Of a stretch of DNA of 64,000 nt, positions 27,352-37,247 are shown in pieces. The translations under genes and the position numbers were made by a program. A model generated the notes under the pieces. That model saw only the letters and a program-made list of their open reading frames with translations. It did no database searches and was not told the DNA's origin. Numbering within the stretch: position 1 is the stretch's first letter; each line of letters opens with the position of its first letter. Location: positions 10,186 to 74,185 of the forward strand of contig NZ_KE384562.1 in assembly GCF_000426725.1 (NCBI RefSeq). The letters are read 5' to 3'. The DNA is from Sporocytophaga myxococcoides DSM 11118. GTDB taxonomy: Bacteria; Bacteroidota; Bacteroidia; Cytophagales; Cytophagaceae.

Positions 27352-28746
27352 ATGGCTTTATATCAAAAAGATGATCATCGCAGTAATTTGTTGGATGATA
27401 TTTATGCATCTCCTGATCTTGGTGTGTCTATGCCAAAATACAGGATACCTGAGGAAGAACATGATCCAAGGGTTGCATATGCTGCAGTACACGATGAACT
27501 GATGCTTGACGGTAATTCAAGGCAGAATCTGGCTACTTTCTGTCAGACATATCTGGATCCTGAAATACATAAGTTAATGGATGAATCGGTCGATAAGAAC
27601 ATGATTGATAAGGATGAGTATCCTCAGACTGCAGAAATTGAATCTCGCTGTGTGGCTATGATTGCTGATTTGTGGCATTCTCCGGATGCAGCGAATACAA
27701 TAGGATGTTCAACTACCGGATCAAGTGAGGCAGCCATGTTAGGAGGATTGGCTATGAAATGGAAGTGGAGGGCAAAAAGACAAGCTCAAGGCAAGACAAC
27801 TGATAAGCCAAATCTTATCTGTGGGCCTGTTCAGGTATGCTGGCATAAGTTTGCACGTTATTTCGATGTGGAACTTAGGGAAATACCGATGGAGCATGGA
27901 AGATTATTGATGTCCCCGGAAGAAGTACTCAAAAGATGTGACGAAAATACCATAGGGGTTGTACCTACTTTAGGGGTAACCTTTACACTTCAGTTTGAAG
28001 ATGTTAAAGGTATCAGCGAAGCTCTTGATCAGTTGCAGAAAGATACGGGACTGGATATACCAATACACGTCGACGCTGCAAGCGGTGGATTTGTCGCTCC
28101 ATTCCTGTATGAGGAACTGCTATGGGATTTCAGATTATCAAGGGTGAAATCAATTAACGCATCAGGACATAAGCATGGCTTATCCCCCCTTGGAGTTGGT
28201 TGGGTAGTTTGGAGAGAAAAGCATGATCTTCCGGAAGAGTTGATATTTAATGTTAATTACCTTGGCGGTAATATGCCTACATTTGCTTTAAACTTCAGCA
28301 GACCAGGAGGACAGATCATTGCTCAGTATTATAATTTTCTAAGGCTGGGAAGAGAAGGGTATAGAAGAATTCATCAGTCATGTATAGATACAGGAATCTA
28401 CCTTGCTGAAGAAATAGCAAAGTCTGGTCTTGTAGAAATTATCTATGATGGAAGAGGAGGACTTCCCGGATGTTGTTATAAGCTTAAGGAAGGTCTGAAT
28501 ACCAATTACACTTTGTATGACCTTTCGGACAGGCTTAGAGCAAGGGGGTGGCAAATTGCTTCGTATTCTTTGCCTTCCAATGCTCAGGATGTAGTGATTC
28601 AAAGGATATTGGTAAGACATGGTTTTACTCATGACCTTGCCAATCTTCTATTGGAGGACATAAACCGATCAGTTGATTTCTTCAAAGCACACCCTGTTGT
28701 AGAGCCTATGACAAGGGAAGAAGCAGGAGGATTTAATCACTCCTAA
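27352..28746 (+). CDS. gadB: Glutamate decarboxylase
   Basis: A PLP-dependent cytoplasmic enzyme converting L-glutamate to GABA and CO2 with consumption of a proton, the core of glutamate-dependent acid resistance. Using the ATG at 27352 (an in-frame TTG lies 9 bp earlier) it has 464 residues, close to the 466 of E. coli GadB. Signatures: [17 protein letters not shown] (phosphate-binding region), [13 protein letters not shown] with the PLP-pyridine aspartate, and SGHKHGL with the PLP lysine near residue 274. The penultimate residue is His (GGFNHS end), matching the C-terminal His of the E. coli enzyme that plugs the active site at neutral pH. A terminator separates it from gadC. Confidence 0.96.
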   Translation: MALYQKDDHRSNLLDDIYASPDLGVSMPKYRIPEEEHDPRVAYAAVHDELMLDGNSRQNLATFCQTYLDPEIHKLMDESVDKNMIDKDEYPQTAEIESRCVAMIADLWHSPDAANTIGCSTTGSSEAAMLGGLAMKWKWRAKRQAQGKTTDKPNLICGPVQVCWHKFARYFDVELREIPMEHGRLLMSPEEVLKRCDENTIGVVPTLGVTFTLQFEDVKGISEALDQLQKDTGLDIPIHVDAASGGFVAPFLYEELLWDFRLSRVKSINASGHKHGLSPLGVGWVVWREKHDLPEELIFNVNYLGGNMPTFALNFSRPGGQIIAQYYNFLRLGREGYRRIHQSCIDTGIYLAEEIAKSGLVEIIYDGRGGLPGCCYKLKEGLNTNYTLYDLSDRLRARGWQIASYSLPSNAQDVVIQRILVRHGFTHDLANLLLEDINRSVDFFKAHPVVEPMTREEAGGFNHS

Positions 28747-28761
28747 ATTGAAAGAAATATT

Positions 28762-28800
28762 GCATTCGTTCGGTATATTTTCAGAACGAATGCTTTTTTT
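28762..28800 (+). terminator. Intrinsic terminator between gadB and gadC
   Basis: A perfect 10-bp stem, GCATTCGTTC (28762-28771) with GAACGAATGC (28784-28793), followed by seven Ts. gadC would then need its own promoter or read-through. Confidence 0.88.
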
Positions 28801-28916
28801 GTGCATGTATCCTGTTTAAACATTTTTTTACTTGTCTTGTTGACTTATCAGTTTCAATAAAATCAGCCTTTACAGAAGATGTGGAGGTTCATATTCTTCA
28901 CTTATATCTAAATCTA

Positions 28917-30425
28917 ATGTTTAAATTCAAGGATGAAGGTCCAAAGGTAAAAAAAGATGAGATTCCTGTTAAGCAAGGTACCATTACTACTTTTGGAATT
29001 AGCATGATGACGTGTGCTTGCGTGTTAAGCTTAAGAGGATTGCCTGTGATCGCTAAGGAAGAATTAACTATGTTTTTCTATATAGGATTTTCAACACTTT
29101 TATTTTTGATTCCAGTATCCCTTGTATCGGCTGAATTGGGAGGCGCTTTTGGAGGCAGGGCAGGTGGAGTTTATACCTGGGTAGGAGAAGCCTTTAATAA
29201 GAAAACAGGTTTTATTGCTATCTGGTTGGAATGGGCGCAGACAATCGTATTATACCCTACAGTCCTCGGCTTTGCATCAGGAGCCTTTGGTTACGCCCTT
29301 GGTAGGCCGGATTTGGCAAGCAATGGAATGTTTGTTGGTTTGTTTTCAATTTTTATATATTGGGTTGCCACTTTTATTGTATTCAGAGGTTCAGCAGTTA
29401 TTCAGAAAGTAACTAGCTATGGATTTCTATTAGGGACTGTTATTCCAGGATTATTGATTATAGGGTTTGGTGTGACATGGATGGTAATGGGTGAGGACAT
29501 CGCATTTCTACATCCTGATCCTAGTGATGCCACTGTAAGTAAGATTATCGATGGAAAAGCAGAGCCTCGTGTCTTTCCTTATTTTAAAAGCATTACAGAT
29601 GTAGCATTTCTTGCAGGTATCGTTTTGCTGTTTTCAGGAGTAGAGTCTCAAGCTGTACATGCAAATGAGTTGAAAAATCCTGCAAAGCAATTTCCTCAGG
29701 CTATGTTACTCGCAGCTTTGATAATATTCAGTATTTTTACTTTAGGAGCATTATCAGTCGGTGCTGTAATTCCAGGCCAACAGATTAATGTACAATCTGG
29801 ATTAATGCAGGCATTCTATAAAATTTTTAATAAGTTCCATCTCGGGTGGCTGACTTATATTTCAGGTTTGTTAGTGACCTTTGGTGCTATAGCAAGTGTC
29901 CTTTCCTGGCTGTCCGGTCCGAGTAAGGGACTTCTTGTTACTGCTAAAGATAGAATACTGCCAGATATGATGAGTAAGACTAATAACAAGGGAATTCAAA
30001 CTGGAATACTTTATTTTCAGGGGTCATTTGTTACCATATTGGCTTCACTATATATCTTTCTGGAGGATGTAAATGTGGCATTCTTTCTTTTGACAGTTCT
30101 TACTGTTGGTCTGTATCTGATCATGTATATGTTGATGTATGCTGCTGCCATAAGATTAAAATACACTCAACCTAATCTTCCTAGGTCCTATAAAATTCCT
30201 GGTGGAAAGACAGGTATGGTAGTCGTTGCCGGGGCTGGTTTTCTTGCCGTTTTATTTGCCTTTATACTCGCTTTCGTACCTCCATCTCAGCTGCCTATAG
30301 GAAGTCCCGCTTCTTATGTAGGAATGGTGATTGGAGGAACAGCATTCTTTACAGGACTTCCCTTTTTGATTTTTTATGTGAAAAGAAAAAGAGGGACAGA
30401 TCTGAGTGGCAAACCTAATGTGTGA
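28917..30425 (+). CDS. gadC: Glutamate:GABA antiporter
   Basis: An APC-superfamily exchanger with about 12 membrane helices that imports glutamate and exports GABA, working with GadB. I took the ATG at 28917 (502 residues) instead of the in-frame GTG at 28881. The first helix TITTFGISMMTCACVLSLRG and the following SAELGGAFGGRAGGVYTWVGEAF match GadC-type transporters (E. coli has EGGVFAWVS). After the last helix only ~14 residues remain (VKRKRGTDLSGKPNV), so the ~35-residue C-plug that closes E. coli GadC at neutral pH seems missing or much shortened. Assignment is supported by the family pattern and by the adjoining gadB. Confidence 0.92.
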   Translation: MFKFKDEGPKVKKDEIPVKQGTITTFGISMMTCACVLSLRGLPVIAKEELTMFFYIGFSTLLFLIPVSLVSAELGGAFGGRAGGVYTWVGEAFNKKTGFIAIWLEWAQTIVLYPTVLGFASGAFGYALGRPDLASNGMFVGLFSIFIYWVATFIVFRGSAVIQKVTSYGFLLGTVIPGLLIIGFGVTWMVMGEDIAFLHPDPSDATVSKIIDGKAEPRVFPYFKSITDVAFLAGIVLLFSGVESQAVHANELKNPAKQFPQAMLLAALIIFSIFTLGALSVGAVIPGQQINVQSGLMQAFYKIFNKFHLGWLTYISGLLVTFGAIASVLSWLSGPSKGLLVTAKDRILPDMMSKTNNKGIQTGILYFQGSFVTILASLYIFLEDVNVAFFLLTVLTVGLYLIMYMLMYAAAIRLKYTQPNLPRSYKIPGGKTGMVVVAGAGFLAVLFAFILAFVPPSQLPIGSPASYVGMVIGGTAFFTGLPFLIFYVKRKRGTDLSGKPNV

Positions 30426-30484
30426 AAATTTAAAAAGATAGTGAGATGATTCATACGGGGTTTAATATTGATTGCTATAGCAAG

Positions 30485-30976
30485 TTAATGTGTGTCAAAT
30501 TTTTTAAAAGCAACCTTTAATTCTTTGTTTAGTGCGTTAACAGCATATCTGGATTCAAATACAAGCATGACGCTTGCTCCGAATAGAAGAACAACGCCAA
30601 TCAATCCTAACACCAGTGGAACTGCATAGAAATTTAAAGGAGTGAGTTTAATTATTGCAAGAAAGATACTTGTAGCGAAGAAATCACAAAGTGCTAAGTA
30701 CTGGAACCATAAGCTTTGTTGAAGGTATTTTGAACGAATGGCCATCATATGTAATATCTCTAATGTATGACGCGTTTCTTCATCTGAATTTATCTTTTGT
30801 GATTTACTATTATAGTCAAGGTTTATAATCTTCAATAACTCTCTAACCCTGTCTATTACCTTGCCGGATCTTGTGCTTGTTGATAATATCAGACTTAGTG
30901 TTGCCATGATTAATATAACAGGGATAATCATAGCAGACAGGATAGCTACGGTTTCCTGAAATTTATCTTTGTCCAT
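30485..30976 (-). CDS. DUF2721 family membrane protein
   Basis: A 163-residue inner-membrane protein. The N-terminal helix AILSAMIIPVILIMATLSLILSTSTR followed by the R-x-x-K-V-I-D-R-V-R-E-L element, then a charged cytoplasmic stretch (~40-80) and two C-terminal helices, match DUF2721. The family has no known function. It sits 37 bp downstream of a DUF4239 (bestrophin-like) gene on the same strand, probably as a two-gene operon running against gadC. Confidence 0.8.
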   Translation of the reverse strand: MDKDKFQETVAILSAMIIPVILIMATLSLILSTSTRSGKVIDRVRELLKIINLDYNSKSQKINSDEETRHTLEILHMMAIRSKYLQQSLWFQYLALCDFFATSIFLAIIKLTPLNFYAVPLVLGLIGVVLLFGASVMLVFESRYAVNALNKELKVAFKKFDTH

Positions 30977-31013
30977 ATATTATCTGATTAAATTCATTGT
31001 TTTTATTACGTTG

Positions 31014-31856
31014 TCAATAGTTTTCTACAGGATTCATTTTACCGTATTTCTCAAAGGATTTCTGTAGTAATGTAAGGCTTGAAACATCCAGGTTGACAAT
31101 TCCTGTTAATGGTCTGTCAAGATCAGTAATAAGCAACATGATTGAAGATATAATTATACCAAGGCTAATTGAAAATTTAAGTTTTATAATTTTTGAGTAT
31201 CCATGATAATAGCCGGTTGAGAAAAACGAAAATATTGCAATTAAAATCAATATGTACATTATTGTAATAGGTGCGCGGTTTTCAAGTGCTGAGGAAATGC
31301 TATCGCTAATGTCTACAATGTTGTTCAATGACTGGATAATAAGACTTGTGTTAACGTTGGGCTCCAGTTTTCCTATCTTAGCGGATTTCGCCCAGATTGT
31401 TACCTGAAGATTTATCAGCTCAGTTTGTATTTCATCTTGCCTTTCAGGAGTGCTCCTTATCTTATATTGATTGTAATACTGGATCCTGGTTGCCAGATAT
31501 TTTTTTAAGAGGTTTCTGAGGTTATCTTTTAGAGTACTATCCTTGAGCAGACCCACTCTGAAATAAGCCGTCCCTATACTTGTAGCCTCTTTATTGATCA
31601 ATCCTCTTCTTTCTTCAAATCTTGTAGATGATACGCTAAATGAAAAGGCCAGCAATATGCCTAGCAGAGATAGGGAACCACTTTGAATAGACGAGATTAT
31701 AAAAAAATCATTACTGTTTGTAGTTTCTTTGCTAAAGAATTTCCTTCCCTGGCGAAATCCGAAGAGATAAGATATGATGAGTAGTATTAATACTATCAGT
31801 ATGGATATCCATTCGTCTTTAAATGTAAAGGAATCATTGGTAAGAAAATATTTCAT
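31014..31856 (-). CDS. DUF4239 (bestrophin-like) membrane protein
   Basis: A 280-residue protein with two N-terminal helices (WISILIVLILLIISYLFGF; GSLSLLGILLAFSFSVS), a long helical cytoplasmic segment (TRFEERRGLINKEATSIGTAY) and two C-terminal helices, then the conserved LDRPLTGIVNLD. This is the layout of DUF4239 proteins, annotated as bestrophin-like. A clear paralogue is at 44853-45656, sharing S-x-R-F-x-x-R-x-x-x-x-x-x-E-(A/S)-(T/N)-(S/A)-I-G-T-x-Y and LDRPL. Function unknown. Its 3' neighbour encodes a DUF2721 protein. Confidence 0.82.
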   Translation of the reverse strand: MKYFLTNDSFTFKDEWISILIVLILLIISYLFGFRQGRKFFSKETTNSNDFFIISSIQSGSLSLLGILLAFSFSVSSTRFEERRGLINKEATSIGTAYFRVGLLKDSTLKDNLRNLLKKYLATRIQYYNQYKIRSTPERQDEIQTELINLQVTIWAKSAKIGKLEPNVNTSLIIQSLNNIVDISDSISSALENRAPITIMYILILIAIFSFFSTGYYHGYSKIIKLKFSISLGIIISSIMLLITDLDRPLTGIVNLDVSSLTLLQKSFEKYGKMNPVENY

Positions 31857-32090
31857 AAATCAGAACTCTACTGTACACAAAACCTGAAATTTAATTACAT
31901 GTTCTGATTTCAATTTTTAATAATTGAGATAAGTTTTTATTTCACTGGGATGATAAAAAAACAAAATTAATTAAGCTCGTTGTAACATTTTTATACCATC
32001 CCTGTTTGGCTTGAAACATCCTGATACCAGATAGGAGAAGAAGATATCATGACTTCTGACCTAAAGCATTTAACTATATCTATAGAAATT

Positions 32091-33134
32091 ATGAAAATTA
32101 TAAAATCAAACGTAAAGAAGTCAATACTGGGAGGACTCATTATCCTATTATTAATCAGCATAGGTTTTTTCTCTTTTATTCAGAATAAAGAAAAAGCAAC
32201 GGAAGAAGAAATCAAAGCAGCAGTAAAAGAGGCTTATGATAAATTTAAAACTTTAAAGGGAGGAAAGAATGCAGATTATATACCATACCTGGCAAAGGTC
32301 GACTCTACCTTTTATGGAATAGTAATAGTTACTGCTGATGGGAAAGTTTATCCAATTGGAGAAACTAAATACGAATTTGGTATTGAATCAATTTCAAAGG
32401 TATTTACCCTTGCCCAAGCTTTACAAGAAAAAGGAGGCAAAGTGGTAATGGATAGCGTAGGTGTTAATGCAACAGGTCTGCCATTCAATTCTGTACAAGC
32501 AATCGAAATACAAGGACAACAACCACAAAATCCACTGGTTAATGCTGGTGCAATAGCTACAGTTAGTCTATTGGACCCCAAAAACAACCAGGAAGCAAAA
32601 TGGAATAAGGTACAAAAAAACTTTAATCGCTTTGCTGGCAGAGAGATTAAAGTTATTGATGAATTATATAAATCGGAAGCTGCGACAGATCAGCACAATG
32701 AAGGAATTGCGCTACTACTACAATCATACAATAAACTATATGATAAACCAGCGATCGCTATTGATGTATACACTAAACAATGTTCATTTGGTGTCAATGC
32801 TAAAGATCTTGCTGTAATGGCAGCTACGCTGGCCAATAATGGAGTTAATCCATTAACAAAAGAAAAAGTAGTTGACCCAAAGCATATCCCACAGATATTA
32901 GCGGTAATGAGCACTGCAGGACTTTATGAAACTACTGGAGAATGGATGTTTAAGGTAGGCTTACCTTCAAAAAGTGGCGTAGGTGGAGGAATAATTTCTG
33001 TAGTTCCAGGACAAATGGGAATTGCGGTATTTGCACCTCCTTTAGATAAGGCTGGGAATAGTGTAAAAGCACAAAAGACAATTGAATTCCTGGCTGATAA
33101 ACTAAAATTAAACGTATTCTCGGCGCAAAATTAA
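32091..33134 (+). CDS. glsA: Exported glutaminase A family protein, copy 1
   Basis: A serine-dependent glutaminase (PF04960, beta-lactamase-like fold) that hydrolyses glutamine to glutamate and ammonia. The catalytic Ser-x-x-Lys is in FGIESISKVF; EIQGQQPQNPLVNAGAI, QCSFGVNAKDLAVMAATLANNGVNP and GLPSKSGVGGGI are the other family blocks. Unlike most family members it begins with a hydrophobic segment (SILGGLIILLLISIGFFSF), implying an inner-membrane anchor or signal peptide and activity in the periplasm. I prefer the ATG at 32091 to the one at 32049, which adds only a 14-residue extension. It is followed by a perfect 16-bp hairpin. A close paralogue lies at 36006-37049. Confidence 0.93.
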   Translation: MKIIKSNVKKSILGGLIILLLISIGFFSFIQNKEKATEEEIKAAVKEAYDKFKTLKGGKNADYIPYLAKVDSTFYGIVIVTADGKVYPIGETKYEFGIESISKVFTLAQALQEKGGKVVMDSVGVNATGLPFNSVQAIEIQGQQPQNPLVNAGAIATVSLLDPKNNQEAKWNKVQKNFNRFAGREIKVIDELYKSEAATDQHNEGIALLLQSYNKLYDKPAIAIDVYTKQCSFGVNAKDLAVMAATLANNGVNPLTKEKVVDPKHIPQILAVMSTAGLYETTGEWMFKVGLPSKSGVGGGIISVVPGQMGIAVFAPPLDKAGNSVKAQKTIEFLADKLKLNVFSAQN

Positions 33135-33173
33135 TTATAGGAGTATAAGTTTATAATTGACTAATATTCTTTT

Positions 33174-33221
33174 AATAAATGTCATTGTCTTATTTTCTCA
33201 GCAACGACAATGACATTTATT
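33174..33221 (+). terminator. Long hairpin after glutaminase copy 1
   Basis: AATAAATGTCATTGTC (33174-33189) pairs perfectly over 16 bp with 33206-33221. There is no T-run afterwards, so it may act as an mRNA 3'-end stabiliser or as a factor-assisted terminator. Confidence 0.6.
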
Positions 33222-33373
33222 AATCTCCCACCCAGTGCCACTAATTAATGTACCTTAATCTTGTCTGCAGTCATAAAGACCTGCAGATCTTAATAAAAGG
33301 ATTTTAGTGGGTAAATTTTCCTTATATATAAATGGCTACTTCAGTTTTTCTTTTAAAATAACATTTTATTAGA

Positions 33374-34540
33374 ATGAATACTTTCAATGCATATATCTAT
33401 AAATGGAAAATTCACTTTATAGTAGCTCTGCTATCAGCTTGTATATTCTTCACTCTTTTAAAGTATAAGAATGTTGCAGCTAAGACAACTCCTCTTACTC
33501 AATTAGCCAATTATGAATTAAATGATTCACATTTTCACCTTACTAATTACATTCAAAAAGGAACTGATATACATCAGTTTTTAAATATAATGGGCGATAA
33601 AGTAGGAAGGGTAGCCTTATTCGGCATTCCCCTTCAGCAACAATGGTCTTATAGAATTTCTGGAGATCATGCTCCAAAGTATTACCTGGAAACAGATGCA
33701 CCATTATATTATTATTCCTTCACTGATGCATACATTGCCATGACATATAAATCTTTATCAAAGGAACAGCAAAATCGATTCGATCCAATGATTACAGGAT
33801 TTAATCCGACAGATATGTATGCAGCTGATCATATAAGACGTGTATTGATGACCTTTCCAGGAGTATTCTCCGGGATTGGAGAGTTTACTATTCATAAAGA
33901 ATTTGTTTCACCAAAAGTGGCAGGGGATGCAGCCAGCTTATTAGATCCCGCTTTAGATAGTATTTTTAGTTTTGCTGGAGAAGTAGGATTGGCTGTTATT
34001 ATACACAATGATATAGACGTACCATTTGCTAAGGAAAACGAAGAACCTGCTTACTTTAAACAAATGAAGAATCTTCTTAAACGCCATCCTAAGACCTCAA
34101 TCATTTGGGCTCATATTGGTTTAGGAAGAATCATTCGTCCTGTTCAAAGTTCACCAACAGAGGAAGCAACTTCGAGGAATAAAAATCAAATACAATTGGT
34201 GCAGGATATTTTAAATGACCCGAAGTTAAGTCATGTGCACTTTGATATTTCCTGGGATGAAGTGGCTAAGTATATTGTAAGAAATGATACTACCGTTCGT
34301 GCTGTGGCTGCTCTTATAAATCAGTTCCCGGATAAATTTCTATTCGGAACTGATGTAGTTGCACCCGATAATCAGAAGGAATACCTGCAAGTATATTATC
34401 AATATGATCCCTTGTGGAAATCTTTATCTAAAGAAACCAAAGATAAGGTATGCAAAGGAAATTATGTAAGAATTTTTGACCAGGCAAGAAAGAGAGTAAG
34501 AGAATGGGAGCAGGTAAATATATATGTTAAAACAAAATAA
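33374..34540 (+). CDS. Membrane-anchored amidohydrolase-family protein
   Basis: A 388-residue protein with an N-terminal anchor (IHFIVALLSACIFFTLL, ~13-29) and a TIM-barrel metal hydrolase domain of the Amidohydro_2 type. The first metal-binding motif is NDSHFHLTNYI; later motifs are VIIHNDID, SIIWAHIGLGR and the terminal aspartate in FLFGTDVVAP. Relatives hydrolyse C-N or C-C bonds, but the substrate is not visible here. The anchor places the domain outside the inner membrane, as for the flanking glutaminases. It lies between glutaminase copy 1 and the porin gene, all on the plus strand with gaps of 100-240 bp. Confidence 0.85.
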   Translation: MNTFNAYIYKWKIHFIVALLSACIFFTLLKYKNVAAKTTPLTQLANYELNDSHFHLTNYIQKGTDIHQFLNIMGDKVGRVALFGIPLQQQWSYRISGDHAPKYYLETDAPLYYYSFTDAYIAMTYKSLSKEQQNRFDPMITGFNPTDMYAADHIRRVLMTFPGVFSGIGEFTIHKEFVSPKVAGDAASLLDPALDSIFSFAGEVGLAVIIHNDIDVPFAKENEEPAYFKQMKNLLKRHPKTSIIWAHIGLGRIIRPVQSSPTEEATSRNKNQIQLVQDILNDPKLSHVHFDISWDEVAKYIVRNDTTVRAVAALINQFPDKFLFGTDVVAPDNQKEYLQVYYQYDPLWKSLSKETKDKVCKGNYVRIFDQARKRVREWEQVNIYVKTK

Positions 34541-34640
34541 AAATTCTGTTGTTTTTGCTTTACCACCCGAAATTCTATATTCTATTGATCGTAGAATAGC
34601 ATGTATTCATTATTTAATTTTAATTTAAAGAATTTTAAAA

Positions 34641-35900
34641 ATGAAAAATCTTAAGGGAGTATCCTTCATTATAACTTTGTTTTTTTTGTCATTATTTCAT
34701 TCTGTTCGTGCGCAGGAAGATAAAGCGCCTACTTCTGAAGCAGCACCTAAAAAGGAGAAAGTGGACAGTATGTCGATTTACGGGTTTGCTATGGGGGATG
34801 CGGGATACAATTTCAATAACATAGATCCACTTTGGTTTGATGTGGTACGACCAACAAAATTACCAGCTTACAAAAATCAGTTCGGATCAGATGGTAACAC
34901 CTTTTTTTCTGTTCGTCAATCACGACTTGGAGTAAAAAGTTATTTCAATACTCGTTATGGACAAATGAAGACAATCTTTGAAATAGATATGTTTGGAGTT
35001 GGTGTGGACGCTGGAGAAACTACCATTCGTTTACGCCATGCCTACGGTGAATTGGGGCGTTTTGGAGCAGGACAAACGCATAGTCCTTTTATGGATATTG
35101 ACGTATTCCCTAATATATTGGACTACTGGGGACCTAACGGTATGATTTTCTTTCGTAACGTACAAATACGTTACATGCCTATTCAAAAAGAACACAGTCT
35201 ATTGACGTTTGCATTGGAAAGACCAGGTGCCAGTCAGGATATGGGAAGGTATACAAGCAGTATCGAACTGGACAGTATAGAACCTAGATTTCCTCTTCCT
35301 GACTTTTCTGCTGAATATCGCCAAATGGGAAAGTTCGGTTATGTGAGAGTAGCTGGTATTATAAGAAGAATTATGTGGAAAGATCAGAATCCTGATTCAC
35401 TTGACTTGTCTGGTGGGACAGTGGGATGGGGCTTTAATGTAAGTACCAATTTAAATCTAGGTAAGAAAGATATTTTCAGAGGACAGTTTGTATATGGCCG
35501 AGGAATACAAAGTTATATTAACGATGCTCCTAGTGATGTTGCACTCAAAGAAGATGCATCTCCTTCTCCAAAGCCAGTCAAAGCGGTTCCCATACCAATG
35601 ATTAGTTTGGTTGCTTTTCTTGAACATACCTGGAGTGAAAAGTTCAGTACAACATTAGGTTATTCAATGTTAAACATTGATAATCCAGATGGTCAGTCTG
35701 ATGATGCATTTCACAAAGGTCAATACGCCATCGTTAATTTACTCTACTATCCAACAGACAATTTAATGGCCGGTATAGAATATCAATGGGCAAAACGAGA
35801 TAACTTTAGGGATGGATGGGATGCTCATTTGAATAAAATTCAAGTTTCTGTGAAATATAAATTTTCTCAATATATATACAGAAGGTTAAATAAATCTTAG
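34641..35900 (+). CDS. DcaP-like outer-membrane porin
   Basis: A 419-residue protein with a signal peptide (ending SVRAQ), a short acidic/lysine linker (EDKAPTSEAAPKKEKVDS) and a beta-barrel opening with SMSIYGFAMGDAGYNFN, as in the DcaP-like trimeric porins (PF19577). Other family traits are the early SRLGVKSYFNTRYGQMKTIFEID strand pair, AYGELGRFGAGQTHSPFMD, and a C-terminal strand ending QVSVKYKFSQYIYRR. DcaP of Acinetobacter takes up small anionic molecules. Its place between two exported glutaminases suggests, but does not show, a role in admitting glutamine or another amino-acid substrate. Confidence 0.85.
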   Translation: MKNLKGVSFIITLFFLSLFHSVRAQEDKAPTSEAAPKKEKVDSMSIYGFAMGDAGYNFNNIDPLWFDVVRPTKLPAYKNQFGSDGNTFFSVRQSRLGVKSYFNTRYGQMKTIFEIDMFGVGVDAGETTIRLRHAYGELGRFGAGQTHSPFMDIDVFPNILDYWGPNGMIFFRNVQIRYMPIQKEHSLLTFALERPGASQDMGRYTSSIELDSIEPRFPLPDFSAEYRQMGKFGYVRVAGIIRRIMWKDQNPDSLDLSGGTVGWGFNVSTNLNLGKKDIFRGQFVYGRGIQSYINDAPSDVALKEDASPSPKPVKAVPIPMISLVAFLEHTWSEKFSTTLGYSMLNIDNPDGQSDDAFHKGQYAIVNLLYYPTDNLMAGIEYQWAKRDNFRDGWDAHLNKIQVSVKYKFSQYIYRRLNKS

Positions 35901-36005
35901 AAGGTGAATCCTGTTACTTCACCAGGTCATTGCCAGGAAGACAGCTTCAGAAGGATTTTCAGCTCAATACAGGTTTTAATTATTTAACTTAATACTTAAA
36001 TAACC

Positions 36006-37049
36006 ATGAAAAGAAAAGTACAATTGTCAAGAGGTTTATTCCTGAAAGGTTTTATTGGTGTTTTAATTCTTGGTGGTCTTTTGTTCTCTTTTACATTTTC
36101 TAAAGATGAGATATCAGCTGAAAATATTGACCTGGTTATAAAAGAAGCATATGAAAAATTTAAAGGTGTTAAGGAAGGGAAAAATGCAGATTATATTCCT
36201 TATCTGGCTAAGGTAGATCCCAATTTATATGGTATTGCTATCATTACAACAGATGGACATGTACATCTGGTAGGAGATATCAAATACGAGTTCGGTATAG
36301 AATCAATATCTAAGGTGGTTACATTGGCTCTTGCTATGCAGGACAGAGGACCTCAAGTTATAAAAGATAGTATAGGTGCAAATGCTACAGGTCTTCCATT
36401 TAATTCAATCACAGCTCTTGAAACTTTGGGGAAAGAACCTCAGAATCCCATGGTTAATGCAGGCGCTATAGCAACAGCCAGTATTGTGCTTCCAAAGAAT
36501 AATAAGGCTGAAAAATGGAAAAAAATGCACAACTATTTTAACAAGTTTGCAGGAAGGGAGATAAAGGTTATCGATGAGCTTTTTAAATCTGAAATGGAAA
36601 CTAACCAACGTAATAAATCAATTGCAATATTGCTTCAGTCTTATAACCGTATCTTTGATGATCCGATGATCGCACTTGAACTTTATACCAAACAGTGTTC
36701 ATTTGGTATCAATACAAAAGACCTCGCAGTGATGGCTGCGACTCTTGCGAATAATGGTGTGAACCCAATGACTAAAGAGAAATTGGTTGAAGCTAAAGAT
36801 GTTCCGGAAATTTTATCTGTAATGAGTACTGCAGGTTTATATGAAAATACCGGAGAATGGATGTATACTGTCGGACTACCTGCCAAGAGCGGAGTCGGTG
36901 GTGGTATTATGGCAGTGGTTCCCGGTAAAATGGGGATCGCTGTATTTGCTCCTCCTTTGGACCCTGCTGGTAATAGTGTGAAAGCTCAAAAAGCCATTGA
37001 ATTTATTGCAGACAAATTGTCTTTGAATTTATTTTCTGCAAAGAAATAA
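36006..37049 (+). CDS. glsA: Exported glutaminase A family protein, copy 2
   Basis: A 347-residue paralogue of the protein at 32091-33134, similar along its whole length (for example GREIKVIDEL and QCSFGINTKDLAVMAATLANNGVNP are near-identical). Catalytic Ser-x-x-Lys is in FGIESISKVV, and GLPAKSGVGGGI closes the active site. The N-terminus again has a hydrophobic export/anchor segment (GLFLKGFIGVLILGGLLFSFTF), so both copies should act outside the cytoplasm. Two paralogues separated by a porin and a hydrolase gene suggest local duplication. No terminator is obvious downstream. Confidence 0.93.
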   Translation: MKRKVQLSRGLFLKGFIGVLILGGLLFSFTFSKDEISAENIDLVIKEAYEKFKGVKEGKNADYIPYLAKVDPNLYGIAIITTDGHVHLVGDIKYEFGIESISKVVTLALAMQDRGPQVIKDSIGANATGLPFNSITALETLGKEPQNPMVNAGAIATASIVLPKNNKAEKWKKMHNYFNKFAGREIKVIDELFKSEMETNQRNKSIAILLQSYNRIFDDPMIALELYTKQCSFGINTKDLAVMAATLANNGVNPMTKEKLVEAKDVPEILSVMSTAGLYENTGEWMYTVGLPAKSGVGGGIMAVVPGKMGIAVFAPPLDPAGNSVKAQKAIEFIADKLSLNLFSAKK

Positions 37050-37247
37050 TCTGTTAAGCATTCAAGTACATAATTCTTCATATTTGAAATGTTGTCTGAA
37101 TGTAAGCCAACTTTTAGGTATGAAGAAAACTTTTTTTAAAACCTACTAAATGCATCTCTAATGCGACGTTCAGACTTTTTATCATATGATATCTCCGAAT
37201 GGAGTCGATCATCCAATGTTAATTAATTGAATTTTATTTTTTACTAT

